The position numbers were made by a program, and so were the translations under genes. Under the pieces are notes generated by a model that saw only the letters and a program-made list of their open reading frames with translations, made no database searches and was not told where the DNA came from. Source: Flavimobilis massiliensis (GTDB taxonomy: Bacteria > Actinomycetota > Actinomycetes > Actinomycetales > Cellulomonadaceae). Taken from it: a stretch of 64,000 bases of DNA. The DNA lies in the NCBI RefSeq assembly GCF_900240335.1, contig NZ_LT964979.1, positions 1,736,001 to 1,800,000 on the forward strand, read 5' to 3'. Shown piece by piece: positions 41,549 through 50,017 of the stretch (the first letter of the stretch is position 1; every line of letters starts with the position of its first letter).

Positions 41549-43069
41549 TCAGGCCTTCGGCGCCACCAGACGCCCGACGGTCGTGAGCGCACCGCCCGAG
41601 AAGTCATCCTCGAAGAGATCCTCACCCTCCGGGTCGACGTCGTCCTCCTCGACGATCTCGACATCACCCTCGGTCACCGACGCGTCGTCGGACGCGTCGT
41701 CGGACGCCTCCTCGGACCCGCCGTCGCTCCCGCCGGCCTCCCCCTCGGTGGCCTCCGGCTCGGAGCCGTCGTCGTCGCCGCCCTCGCCCAGGTCCTCGAG
41801 GTCCTCGTCCTCGAGCCCGTCCTCGCCGAGCGGCGCCAGGTCGACCGGCCCGCCGAACGCCACGACGCCCGGACGCACGACGAGCAACTGCGACTCCGAC
41901 TCGCCGAGCGAGAAGACCTTGCCCGACGGACGGTGGACGACGAGCTGCTGCCCGAGCGCGGTGTCGAGGTCACCGACCCACACGGCCGCCCACTCCGTCG
42001 TCATCCCGACGACCTGGAGGTCCGCGACGCCGTCGCCCACGAGCACGATGTCCCGCTCCCCGCCGCGCAGCACCACCTTCGAGGCGACGCCACCGTCCTC
42101 CGAGTACGTCTCGACGGCACCGCCCGCACCGCAACGCAGCGACACCTCCTCGCCGTCCCCGAGAGCGAGCGGCGCGAGAACCGCCCCGAGCGCACCCTCC
42201 GCCGTCACGGTGCGCCGCTCGGCCGTCGCGTCCGTCGTCACCTGCGCCGTGATCGGCGAGCCGTCGAGGCAGTCGTCGCGCACGAGCGCACCCGCCTCGG
42301 CGGCGACGGTGACGACGCCGCCGCTCGCGTCGAGCGGACGCGCGAAGACGGACGACGTCACGGGGTCGCCCTCGTCGAGCGGCAGCTCGTCACCGTCGAG
42401 CAGCTCGTCCGCATCCGTCGCGTCGTCGCCCGACTCCCCCTCGTCAGTGCCCGTGCCGCCGCCGGCGGCACCGTCGGCATCTTCGACCGGGAGTGCCCCC
42501 TCCCACACGGCGAGGTCACCCGCGATGAGCACGCGGCTGCCCGTCGTCCCGGGCGCGAAACCGCCCTCGCTCGTGCCGTCGGCGAGGACGTACGTCTTCT
42601 GGGACTCACGGTCGAGCGCGAAGACGAACGGGATCGCGTCCTCGGGCGTCACGCCCGCGTCGCTCTCGACGGACCACGTCACCCACCGCTCGGTGACGTC
42701 GCCGGGCATGACGTAGGTGCCCTCGGCGACGTCAGCGGTGACGACCCAGTCGACCTCGCCCGTCGTCGGGTCGAGGACCCCCACCGAGTCGTCGACGATG
42801 CCGTCGCTCGAGCCAGGCACGAGGATCGCACCGTCGTCGAGCATCGCCGTTGAGTAACCGGTGTCGAGGTTCTTGCCGAGCACCTCGAGGATGCCGGACT
42901 CGAGCGCGTCGGGGAACGCCCCGCCGACGACGTCGATCGTCAGCGGCTCGGGCGCCTCCTCGCTCTTCGTGCAGCCTGCGAGCGCGAGCGCGCCGACGGG
43001 CGCGGCAGCTCCGAGCGCGAGCAGCCGCGTGCGGCGGGTAGGGCCGGTGGGGCGGGGGGCGACGGGCAT
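41549..43069 (-). CDS. Large acidic secreted lipoprotein, propeller-like
   Basis: The 506-residue product has an N-terminal signal with lipobox LAGC (Cys 33). A beta-rich domain follows with repeated W/D-turn elements (LAVWEGAL, WAAVWVGDL, VFSLGESE). The C-terminal stretch (about 430-490) is made largely of Asp, Glu, Gly and Ser. Two Cys (CLDGS, LRCGAG) may pair. It resembles the paralogues at 19.8-26.7 kb in plan but not in the WADG block. Function unknown; extracellular binding is likely. Confidence 0.75.
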   Translation of the reverse strand: MPVAPRPTGPTRRTRLLALGAAAPVGALALAGCTKSEEAPEPLTIDVVGGAFPDALESGILEVLGKNLDTGYSTAMLDDGAILVPGSSDGIVDDSVGVLDPTTGEVDWVVTADVAEGTYVMPGDVTERWVTWSVESDAGVTPEDAIPFVFALDRESQKTYVLADGTSEGGFAPGTTGSRVLIAGDLAVWEGALPVEDADGAAGGGTGTDEGESGDDATDADELLDGDELPLDEGDPVTSSVFARPLDASGGVVTVAAEAGALVRDDCLDGSPITAQVTTDATAERRTVTAEGALGAVLAPLALGDGEEVSLRCGAGGAVETYSEDGGVASKVVLRGGERDIVLVGDGVADLQVVGMTTEWAAVWVGDLDTALGQQLVVHRPSGKVFSLGESESQLLVVRPGVVAFGGPVDLAPLGEDGLEDEDLEDLGEGGDDDGSEPEATEGEAGGSDGGSEEASDDASDDASVTEGDVEIVEEDDVDPEGEDLFEDDFSGGALTTVGRLVAPKA

Positions 43070-43141
43070 GGAGGCTCCTCGTCGAGGCGGCGGCGGAATG
43101 CGCCGAACATACCAGCCGCGCCTGGGAGCGCCAGCGGACGC

Positions 43142-43902
43142 TCAGCCCGCCAGCGCGATCCCCGCGGGCAGGAGCGGGGGAAGCACCCGGGTCATCTCGC
43201 CGAATCGCTCAGCCGCGCGCGCCGCGCCCATGCGTGCAGCGGGGGCGGTGACGCTCACGGCCCCGACGGGCGCGCCCGCGCGGACGAGCGCAACGGCGAC
43301 GCACGCGATGTCCGGCTCGTTCTCGCGGTCCTCGACCGCGTAGCCGCGGCTGCGCGCCGCCCGCACCTCGCGCCACGCGCGCTCGGCGATGTCCTCGTGC
43401 CCGACGGTGTACGCACCGAACGCTCCCCGGTCGACGCCGCGGGCCGCGAGCAGCGCGCGGCCGAGCGCGGTCGTCACCGCGGGGTTGCGGCGGCCGATCG
43501 CGGAGACGACGCGCACCGACCGCTCGGGCTCAACCTTGTCGAGATAGACGATGCTCGTGCCGACGAGCACGCGAGGTGGACGAGCTCGCCCGCGGCGCGC
43601 GACAGCGCGAGCAGCGCGGGATGGAGGAGGCCCGGCAGGTTGTCCTCACGGAGGAAGGCGTCGCCGAGGCCGACGGCCGCGGCGCCGAGCGCGTAGGTGC
43701 CCGACGACGGGTCCTGGTCGGCGAAGCCGCGGTGGCGCAGCGCGGCGAGGGCCCGGTGGAGGGTCGTCTTGTTGAGGCCGGTGGTCGCGGCGAGCTCGGC
43801 GACGGACAGGCCGCCCGGCCCGGCGCTCGCGAGGGTCTCAAGGAGGACGAGCGCGCGGTCGATCGCCTCGACGGGCGGGGCCGTCGCGGTGGGGTCCGGC
43901 AC
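43142..43902 (-). pseudogene. IclR-family regulator with a frameshift
   Basis: GTG 43902, with AGGAGG at ideal spacing, opens a normal IclR protein: an HTH with GLSVAELAATTGLNKTTLHRAL and then LSRAAGELVHLA. At about 43571 the frame shifts by one missing base and the effector domain resumes as VLVGTSIVYLDKVEPERSVRV through to PAGIALAG and the stop at 43142. Both halves are otherwise intact, so a read error is possible. IclR (KdgR) regulators control ketodeoxygluconate genes, matching the kdgK and kduD remnants nearby. Confidence 0.82.
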
Positions 43903-43979
43903 GGGTGCCTCCTGGGACGGGCGTCGGCGCGGTGCCCGGAGCGGGCGCCCCCACGATACGCGGGGACACCCGTGGGGGG

Positions 43980-44134
43980 TCAGTGGTCCGGGCCGAACGT
44001 CTGTCGTGGCGCGAGGTCGTCGACGTCGGGGTTGATGGTCGTCGCGGGGCGGCGCCCGTGGCGGCGAGCGCGGCGGGGTCGATGCCGTCGAAGCCGGCGC
44101 CGAAGCGGGCGAGGCGCTTGAGGCGGGGGCTTGC
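43980..44134 (-). pseudogene. Remnant of a D-2-hydroxyacid dehydrogenase
   Basis: ASPRLKRLARFGAGFDGIDP and AALAATGA match the start of the NAD-binding region of this family. After a frame change the text reads TTINPDVDDLAPRQTFGPDH and a stop, like the extreme C-terminus. The Rossmann core is deleted. The remnant ends exactly where a family 1 palindrome begins (44135). Confidence 0.6.
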
Positions 44135-44205
44135 CGCGAGATAGCGCTCGTCGGACGAGATAGCGCGCCACACCCGCTATCTCGTCCCGGAGTCGCTATC
44201 TCGCG
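44135..44205. repeat. Intergenic palindrome, family 1, copy 2
   Basis: CGCGAGATAGCG and CGCTATCTCGCG are the outer arms; GACGAGATAGCG and CGCTATCTCGTC the inner ones. It separates the dehydrogenase remnant from the LRV-like gene. Confidence 0.85.
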
Positions 44206-44212
44206 AGAGGGG

Positions 44213-44620
44213 TCAGCGGCTCGTGAGCCGCGCGTACGCCTCGCCGAGGGTCTCCGACGTGTACGTCGAGCGGGCCTCCTGGAGGCCGACGCGCACGGCC
44301 GGGCACGCGCCGCGGTCCGCGCTGTAGACGTCGATCGACTCGGGGCTGTGCTCGGTGACGGGCAGCGGCTCCTTGAGCGCGGCGGGCGCCTGCGGGCGCA
44401 GCGCGACGACCTCGGCGAGGTCGGGGTCGGCGTCGACGAGCTCGACGAGGACGTTGCGCGGGACGGCGTCGTTCTCCGCGAGCACGCGGCGGACGAGCGC
44501 CGAGCGGTCGTGCGCGAGCTCGGCGTAGACGCGCGCGTCGAGGTCGGGCGCGGCAGCGAGAGCGATGCGGTCATCGAGCAGGCCGGAGGTCGTCCGGCGT
44601 TTCATCGTCGTGAGGTCCAC
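44213..44620 (-). CDS. Leucine-rich-repeat-variant-like protein
   Basis: The product is about 135 residues from GTG 44620 (GGAGGT upstream); ATG 44605 is an alternative. The helical repeats read LDARVYAELAHDRSALVRRVLAEND, VPRNVLVELVDADPDLAEVVALRP and AALKEPL, a pattern seen in HEAT or LRV proteins. Two Cys at most, no signal peptide. Role unknown, perhaps protein binding in the cytoplasm. Confidence 0.65.
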   Translation of the reverse strand: MDLTTMKRRTTSGLLDDRIALAAAPDLDARVYAELAHDRSALVRRVLAENDAVPRNVLVELVDADPDLAEVVALRPQAPAALKEPLPVTEHSPESIDVYSADRGACPAVRVGLQEARSTYTSETLGEAYARLTSR

Positions 44621-44696
44621 ACCTCCACACCATCACCCGGACGGGTCAGATGCATGGGACCTCCGGGCACGGTCGCGTCGTGGCGCTCGGCATGAC

Positions 44697-44730
44697 GCAG
44701 GGCTCCACGACCGTCGTCGTGGAGCCCTGC
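44697..44730. terminator. Strong hairpin with a 15-bp stem
   Basis: GCAGGGCTCCACGAC pairs perfectly with GTCGTGGAGCCCTGC around a 4-base loop. Confidence 0.75.
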
Positions 44731-44772
44731 GCGCACCGGCCCCTGAGCCCCAGGATGACCGGCGCCCTACCC

Positions 44773-44842
44773 CCGAGATAGCGTCCCGCGGACGAGATAG
44801 CGCACATCTCGCGCTATCTCGTCCCGGGAGCGCTATCTCGCG
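44773..44842. repeat. Intergenic palindrome, family 1, copy 3
   Basis: Outer CCGAGATAGCG and CGCTATCTCGCGG, inner GACGAGATAGCGC and GCGCTATCTCGTC. It ends 10 bp before the kduD-like remnant. Confidence 0.85.
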
Positions 44843-44851
44843 GAACTGGGG

Positions 44852-44920
44852 TTAGCGGGCCAGCCAGCCGCCGTCGACCGCGCGCGTCTGGCCGTGGACG
44901 TAGTCCGACGCCACGTCCGC
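44852..44920 (-). pseudogene. C-terminal remnant of a KduD-like dehydrogenase
   Basis: The last codons read VASDYVHGQTRAVDGGWLAR followed by TAA, which is the canonical C-terminus of 2-dehydro-3-deoxygluconate 5-dehydrogenases and related sugar-acid dehydrogenases. Upstream the frame enters a hairpin (44921-44971) and homology ends. Only about 23 residues remain. Confidence 0.65.
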
Positions 44921-44971
44921 GGCCTGACGCCTGGGGGCGGTCGCCTGGCGCTGGTCGCCTGGCGTCAGGCC
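44921..44971. repeat. Inverted repeat at the kduD break point
   Basis: GGCCTGACGCC and GGCGTCAGGCC (11 bp) enclose a loop with two GGTCGCCTGGCG-like repeats. Confidence 0.7.
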
Positions 44972-44997
44972 GCCGGTCGCTCGGCGCGGGGGCACCC

Positions 44998-45052
44998 GCA
45001 AGATTGTGCGCTACCCGCAAGTCTGAACTTGCGGGTAGCGCACAAACTTGCG
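44998..45052. repeat. Intergenic palindrome, family 2 (GTGCGCTACCCGCAAG), copy 1
   Basis: CGCAAG-ATTGTGCGCTACCCGCAAG faces CTTGCGGGTAGCGCACAA-ACTTGCG around GTCTGAA. It lies upstream of nhaA; a second copy lies downstream of it. Confidence 0.85.
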
Positions 45053-45250
45053 TGCAGCTGCGCAGCGGCCGACGCGTCCGGGCCTCACCGCGCCGGGCCG
45101 CCGTGACGTGCCTCACGTGGCCGCGACGAGTTGGTTCTCGCGTGCGCCTGCGCGCGATAGCGGACGGCCGCCGACGATGCAACACGCTGCGCCCCGAACG
45201 CGCGAGATAACGTAGAACTCGGCCCCCTTCCCCGTCGTCCGAGGACCCTC

Positions 45251-46486
45251 ATGACCGACCACCGCCCCGTCGTGCTCGACGAGCCGAGCCCCGGCTCGAG
45301 CCGCAACCTCGCCGACACCCTGCGCAGCGAACGGACCGGCGCGATCCTCCTGCTCGTCGGCGCGGTCATCGCGCTCGCCTGGGCGAACTCGCCGTGGAAG
45401 GACACCTACGCGTCGCTGTCGTCGCTCACGGTCGGACCCGCGGCCCTCCACCTCGACCTCACGCTCGCCCAGTGGGCGACCGACGGGCTCCTCGCGATCT
45501 TCTTCCTCGTCGTCGGCCTCGAGCTCAAGCGCGAGATCGTCGACGGCCAGCTCCGCAAGCCCTCGACCGCGATCGTCCCGATCCTCGCGGCTGTCGGCGG
45601 CATGGCCGTCCCCGCGCTCGTGTACGTGCTCGCGAACCTCCAGCCGGGCGGCGAGGCCCACGGCTGGGCGATCCCCGCCGCGACCGACATCGCGTTCGCG
45701 GTCGCGATCCTCACGGTGTGCGGGCGCGGGCTGCCGTCCGCGCTGCGCGTCTTCCTTCTCACCCTCGCGGTCGTCGACGACCTCCTCGGGATCATCGTCA
45801 TCGCGCTCTTCTACTCCGACGGCCTCGACCTGCTCGTCCTCGGCCTCGCGCTGCTCGCGGTCGGTGTCTTCGCGGTCGTCGTCAGGCGTCCTGCGCTCGC
45901 ACGCTGGTGGGTCCTGCTACCGCTCGGCGTGCTCGCGTGGGGCCTCATGCACGCGTCCGGCGTCCACGCGACGATCGCTGGCGTGCTCCTGGGCCTCACC
46001 GTCCCGGCGCTGCCCCGTGCGGGCGAGCACGAGGCGCTCGCGGAGAGGTACGAGCACCTGTGGCGGCCGGTCTCTGCAGGGTTCGCCGTGCCGGTGTTCG
46101 CGCTCTTCGCGGCCGGTGTCGCGCTCGACCCCGCGGCGATCTCCGCGGCCGCCTCGACGCCCGCCGCGCAGGGCGTGTTCCTCGGGCTCGTCGTCGGCAA
46201 GCCGCTCGGCATCGTCGTCGCGACGTGGCTGCTCGTTACCCTCACGAAGGCGCGGCTCGACGCGTCGCTCGGCTGGGGCGACGTCATCGCGGTGTCGTTC
46301 GTCGGGGGCATCGGCTTCACCGTCGCCCTCCTCATCGCGGCCCTGTCGTTCCCGGCCGGCTCGCCGTCGACGGACGCGGCGAAGGCTGCGGTGCTCGTCG
46401 GGTCGCTCACGGCGGCCGCGATCGGTGGCTTGCTGCTGTCCCTCCGCAGCCGCGCGCACGCCCGCCGCGCGGCCCCGACGGCATAG
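45251..46486 (+). CDS. nhaA: Na+/H+ antiporter NhaA
   Basis: The 411-residue inner-membrane antiporter exchanges sodium for protons and supports pH and salt tolerance. Family blocks include LLLVGAVIALAWANSPW, FFLVVGLELKREIVDG (about residues 85-100), ATDIAFAVA with the essential Asp (about 145) and VVDDLLGI with the paired Asp residues near 178. Starts ATG 45251. It is flanked by the two family 2 palindromes. No riboswitch or NhaR-type regulator is seen. Confidence 0.95.
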   Translation: MTDHRPVVLDEPSPGSSRNLADTLRSERTGAILLLVGAVIALAWANSPWKDTYASLSSLTVGPAALHLDLTLAQWATDGLLAIFFLVVGLELKREIVDGQLRKPSTAIVPILAAVGGMAVPALVYVLANLQPGGEAHGWAIPAATDIAFAVAILTVCGRGLPSALRVFLLTLAVVDDLLGIIVIALFYSDGLDLLVLGLALLAVGVFAVVVRRPALARWWVLLPLGVLAWGLMHASGVHATIAGVLLGLTVPALPRAGEHEALAERYEHLWRPVSAGFAVPVFALFAAGVALDPAAISAAASTPAAQGVFLGLVVGKPLGIVVATWLLVTLTKARLDASLGWGDVIAVSFVGGIGFTVALLIAALSFPAGSPSTDAAKAAVLVGSLTAAAIGGLLLSLRSRAHARRAAPTA

Positions 46487-46525
46487 CCGCGACCCACCCG
46501 CCCTCGCAGGTGCGCGCACCCGCGC

Positions 46526-46587
46526 ACCCGCGAGTTTGTGCGCTACCCGCGAGTCTGAACTTGCGGGTAGCGCACAAACTCGCGGGT
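46526..46587. repeat. Intergenic palindrome, family 2, copy 2
   Basis: ACCCGCGAGTTTGTGCGC and GCGCACAAACTCGCGGGT are the outer arms, TACCCGCGAG and CTTGCGGGTA the inner ones, with loop TCTGAA as in copy 1. It lies 40 bp after nhaA. Confidence 0.85.
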
Positions 46588-46639
46588 AGGCGGCGGGGCG
46601 CGGACCAGTCAGCAGACCAGCAGCCCAGCCGGCCGGCCC

Positions 46640-46686
46640 GTCAGCCCGCCGGTCAGCAGGCCGGTCAGCAGGCCGGTCAGCCCGCC
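46640..46686. repeat. 12-bp tandem repeats at the 3' end of galK
   Basis: GGTCAGCAGGCC is repeated (46651-46662, 46663-46674 and a partial third unit). The galK stop codon (46677-46679) lies inside the array, and each unit supplies another stop in this frame. Confidence 0.65.
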
Positions 46687-47888
46687 GGGGACGACGGCGG
46701 CGCTGCGAGGAACGCCGGTGCCGCGAAACCGCGCAGCTCGAACGCGTCGGCAATCGCCTGCGCGACCTTCGCACGCTCATCCGCGCGCAGCAGGACGATC
46801 GCCGAGCCGCCGAACCCGCCGCCCGTCATCCGCGCACCGAGCGCTCCGGCTGCGAGCGCCGCGTCGACAACCGTGTCGAGCTCGGGGACGGTCACCTCGA
46901 AGTCGTCGCGCAACGAGACGTGCGACGCGGTCATGAGCGGGCCGAGCGCCGCGACGTCGCCCGCGTCGAGCACCGCGACGGACTGGCGCACGCGTTCGAT
47001 CTCCGTGACGCAGTGCCGCGTGCGACGCCGGATGACCGGATCGTCGAGGCGCGCCAGTGCCTCGTCAAGTCCGTCGAGGGGAACGGCCCGCAGGTCGGGC
47101 ACGCCGAGCGCGTCGGCCGCCGACTCGACCGCCGCACGGCGTGCCGAGTACTCGCCGTCGACGTGCGAGTGCGGTGCGTGCGTGTCGACGACCAGCACGT
47201 CGAGCCCGACGGCGAGCGGGTCGAACGCGACGGGGCGCACGGAGCCGTCCCGGCAGTCGAGAAGGATCGCCGAGCCCTCGACGCAGCGCAGGGACGACGC
47301 CTGGTCGAGCCCGCCCGTGTTCGCGCCGGCGATTTCGTTCTCCGCCCGCACACACGCGTCGGCCAGGACAGCGCGCGCGGCGTCGTCGAGCGCGGCGACG
47401 CCCGGGCCGGCACCCAGGTCGAGGTCGAACGCGTCGACGAGCGCGACGGCCGTCGCTGCTTCGAGCGCCGCCGAGCTCGAGAGGCCCGCGCCGAACGGCA
47501 CGCACGAGTCGACGGCGGCGTCAAAGCCTCCGACGGTGTGCCCGGCCTCACGCAGTGCCCAGGCGACGCCCGCGACGTAGACGCCCCAGCCCTCGACGGC
47601 GCCTGGGGCGACGTCGTCGAGGTGGGCGGTCCACTGCTCGTCGGTCTGCGCGGACACGAGCCGCACGACGTCGTCGTCCCGGCGGTGTAGCGCGACGAAC
47701 GTCCGGTGCGGGAGCGCCGTCGGGAGGCAGAGCCCGCCGGTGTAGTCGACGTGCTCGCCGATGACGTTGACGCGGCCGGGCGCCGAGCGCACGGCGTCGG
47801 GGCGGACGCCGAGGCGCTCGTGGAGGAGCGCGGCGACGCGAGCGTCACCCTCCTCGCGCGTCCACGAGGTGAGGTCGTCGAGGCTCAT
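46677..47888 (-). CDS. galK: Galactokinase
   Basis: The 403-residue GHMP kinase phosphorylates galactose at C1 with ATP. The galactokinase signature GRVNVIGEHVDYTGG is at about residues 38-52. The ATP loop is in VPFGAGLSSSAALE near 130, and the third motif is ARMTGGGFGGSA near 352. ATG 47888 overlaps the galT stop by four bases, so the Leloir genes galT-galK are translationally coupled behind the DeoR regulator. Confidence 0.96.
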   Translation of the reverse strand: MSLDDLTSWTREEGDARVAALLHERLGVRPDAVRSAPGRVNVIGEHVDYTGGLCLPTALPHRTFVALHRRDDDVVRLVSAQTDEQWTAHLDDVAPGAVEGWGVYVAGVAWALREAGHTVGGFDAAVDSCVPFGAGLSSSAALEAATAVALVDAFDLDLGAGPGVAALDDAARAVLADACVRAENEIAGANTGGLDQASSLRCVEGSAILLDCRDGSVRPVAFDPLAVGLDVLVVDTHAPHSHVDGEYSARRAAVESAADALGVPDLRAVPLDGLDEALARLDDPVIRRRTRHCVTEIERVRQSVAVLDAGDVAALGPLMTASHVSLRDDFEVTVPELDTVVDAALAAGALGARMTGGGFGGSAIVLLRADERAKVAQAIADAFELRGFAAPAFLAAPPSSPAG

Positions 47889-49087
47889 CGGTGGTCCCCC
47901 GGGTTCTCGAGGCCTGCGGGGACGTACGCCGTGGCGACCTCGCGCAGGCGGTCGGCGACCTTCTCGGGCGTGGTGTCGGAGATCCACGCGGCCATGCCGG
48001 ACTCGGATCCTGCGAGGTACTTGAGCTTGCCGGGGGCGCGGCGGATCGAGAAGAGCTGCAGGTGCAGGCGCAGGTCGTCACGACCCTCGCCGACGGGGGC
48101 CTGGTGCCAGCCGGCGATGTACGGCAGGCGGGTCGGCGAGCCGTCGGAGTCGGGGAAGAACATGTCGCAGCGCGTGAGGATCTCGAGGTAGAAGCCTGCG
48201 ATGTCGTCCTTCTCGGCGTCGGTGAGGGCCGCGAGGTCGGGGATGGGGCGGCTCGTGTCGAGCGGCGCGACGTGGATCTCGACGGGCCAGCGGCCGGCCG
48301 CGGGCACGTACGCGACCCAGTGCTCGGACTGCGCGATGACGCGACGGCCCGAGCGGAGCTCGGCCGTCATGACGTCGGCGAGGAGGTTGCCGCCCGTCGC
48401 GGCGCGGTGCTCGCGCGCGCGGTCGAGCATGACGCTCGTGCGCGGGGTGAGGTACGGGTAGGCGTAGATCTGGCCGTGCGGGTGGTGGAGGGTCACGCCG
48501 ATCTCCTCGCCACGGTTCTCGAACGGGAAGACCTGCTTCACGCCCTCGAGCTGGGAGAGCTCGGCGGTGCGCGACGCCCACGCCTCGATGATGGTGCGCA
48601 TGCGGTGCAAGCCCACCTCGCGCAGGGAGCGCGTCGAGTCCGGCGAGAAGCAGATGACCTCGCACCGTCCGTCGGCGGGGCGGACCTCCCAGAGGGGCTC
48701 GCCCTCGAGGTCGCCCGGCCCGGGGGTGCCCTCGACGCGTGCGAGCGACGGGAAGCGGTTCTCGAAGACGACGACGTCGTAGTCGGTGTCGGGGATCTCG
48801 CCGTCGGAGTATGCGGCGCCCGGGCGCGCGGGGGCGAGCGGGTTCGCGTCGGCGGGCGGCAGGAACGTGCGGTTCATGCGGTGGGTCGCCATGGGGATCC
48901 AGTCGCCGGTGAGCGGGTCGCGGCGCATCTGGGGGCCTTGCGCGCCGTCGGCGAACTGCGGGGGCAGGGGCCGCGGGTCGTCGAGGCGACGTGTCGCGCC
49001 GCCCGAGACGTACGGCTCGGAGTCGTCGAAGTAGAAGAGCTCGCGGCCGTCGGCGAGGTGGGTGGCGGTGATCCTGACGTGGGTCAT
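47885..49087 (-). CDS. galT: Galactose-1-phosphate uridylyltransferase
   Basis: The 400-residue enzyme swaps UMP between UDP-glucose and galactose 1-phosphate. The active-site HPHGQ is in LHHPHGQIYAYP (about residue 200), with the nucleophilic His between Pro and Gly. WVAYVPAAGRWPVEIHVAP follows. ATG 49087 overlaps the regulator stop by four bases. Length and motifs are those of the GalT class I family. Confidence 0.96.
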   Translation of the reverse strand: MTHVRITATHLADGRELFYFDDSEPYVSGGATRRLDDPRPLPPQFADGAQGPQMRRDPLTGDWIPMATHRMNRTFLPPADANPLAPARPGAAYSDGEIPDTDYDVVVFENRFPSLARVEGTPGPGDLEGEPLWEVRPADGRCEVICFSPDSTRSLREVGLHRMRTIIEAWASRTAELSQLEGVKQVFPFENRGEEIGVTLHHPHGQIYAYPYLTPRTSVMLDRAREHRAATGGNLLADVMTAELRSGRRVIAQSEHWVAYVPAAGRWPVEIHVAPLDTSRPIPDLAALTDAEKDDIAGFYLEILTRCDMFFPDSDGSPTRLPYIAGWHQAPVGEGRDDLRLHLQLFSIRRAPGKLKYLAGSESGMAAWISDTTPEKVADRLREVATAYVPAGLENPGDHR

Positions 49088-49875
49088 CGGGCTTCCTTGG
49101 TGGTGGAGACGAGCGTGAGGTGGACGCCTGCGTCGTGGACGGCGGCGCGGGCGGTGTCGGGGAGGGCGTCGTCGGTGACGAGGACGTCGATGTCGTCGAG
49201 GCTGCCGAAGCGTCCGAGGCCGACGGCCCCCCAGGACGAGGAGTCGGTGACGACGACGACGCGGCCGGCGGCCCGCACGAGCGCGCGGTTGGTCTCGGCC
49301 TCGAGGAGGTTCGGGGTGGTGAGGCCGGCGTCGGCGTCGAGGCCGTGGACGCCGAGAAGGAGGACGTCGACGCGCAGCGTCGCGAGGGCTGCGACGGCGA
49401 GGGGGCCGACGAGCGCGCGCGACGGGGTGAGGCTGCCGCCGGTGAGGACGACCTCGGGGCGGTCGCCGGGGGCGCTGCCGAAGGCCTCGGCGACGGGCGC
49501 GGAGTTCGTGACGACGGTGAGGTCGGAGCGGCCGCGGGCGGCGAGTTCGAGCGCGCACAGGTGGGTGGTCGTGCCGGCGGAGAGGGCGACGGACGCGCCG
49601 GGGCCGACGAGGTCGGCGGCGGCACGTGCGATCGCGGTCTTGGCTTCGCGGGCGAGCTCGGTCTTCGCGGTGAAGGTGGGCTCGAGCGCGGTGGGCCGGG
49701 CGGGGACGGCGCCGCCGTGGACGCGGCGGAGGAGGCCGGCCTCGGCGAGTGCGGCGATGTCGCGGCGGACGGTCATCTCGGAGACGTCGAGCTCGGCGGC
49801 GACGTCGACGACGCGGACGGCGCCGTCGGCGGCCGCGCGGGCGAGGAGGTGCTCCTGCCTCTGGTGCGCAAGCAT
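49084..49875 (-). CDS. DeoR-family repressor of the gal operon
   Basis: The 263-residue product has the DeoR helix-turn-helix at about residues 19-55 (VRVVDVAAELDVSEMTVRRDIAALAEAGLLRRVHGGA). A sugar-phosphate-binding domain follows, with SAGTTT near 98 and GVHGLDADAGLTTPN near 180. It is the first gene of the deoR-galT-galK unit, each gene overlapping the next by four bases. Control by a galactose-derived sugar phosphate is inferred. Confidence 0.9.
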   Translation of the reverse strand: MLAHQRQEHLLARAAADGAVRVVDVAAELDVSEMTVRRDIAALAEAGLLRRVHGGAVPARPTALEPTFTAKTELAREAKTAIARAAADLVGPGASVALSAGTTTHLCALELAARGRSDLTVVTNSAPVAEAFGSAPGDRPEVVLTGGSLTPSRALVGPLAVAALATLRVDVLLLGVHGLDADAGLTTPNLLEAETNRALVRAAGRVVVVTDSSSWGAVGLGRFGSLDDIDVLVTDDALPDTARAAVHDAGVHLTLVSTTKEAR

Positions 49876-49882
49876 GACCTCA

Positions 49883-49912
49883 GAATCTCACAAAGCCGAA
49901 CACGAAACAACA
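49883..49912. promoter_or_regulatory. DeoR operator candidate with repeated TTTNGTG
   Basis: On the minus strand TTTCGTGTTCGG is followed by CTTTGTGAG, giving two similar half sites 13 bp apart just upstream of the regulator start. DeoR-type repressors often bind such direct repeats. Confidence 0.4.
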
Positions 49913-50017
49913 CCCGGGCGGTTGGGCGCACCCGAGCCGGCCGCCACCGACGAGCGCCGCGAGCCGATAGGCTGGGCGGGGCCCGAGGACAGGGCCCCCG
50001 GACATCCAGAGGCACAG

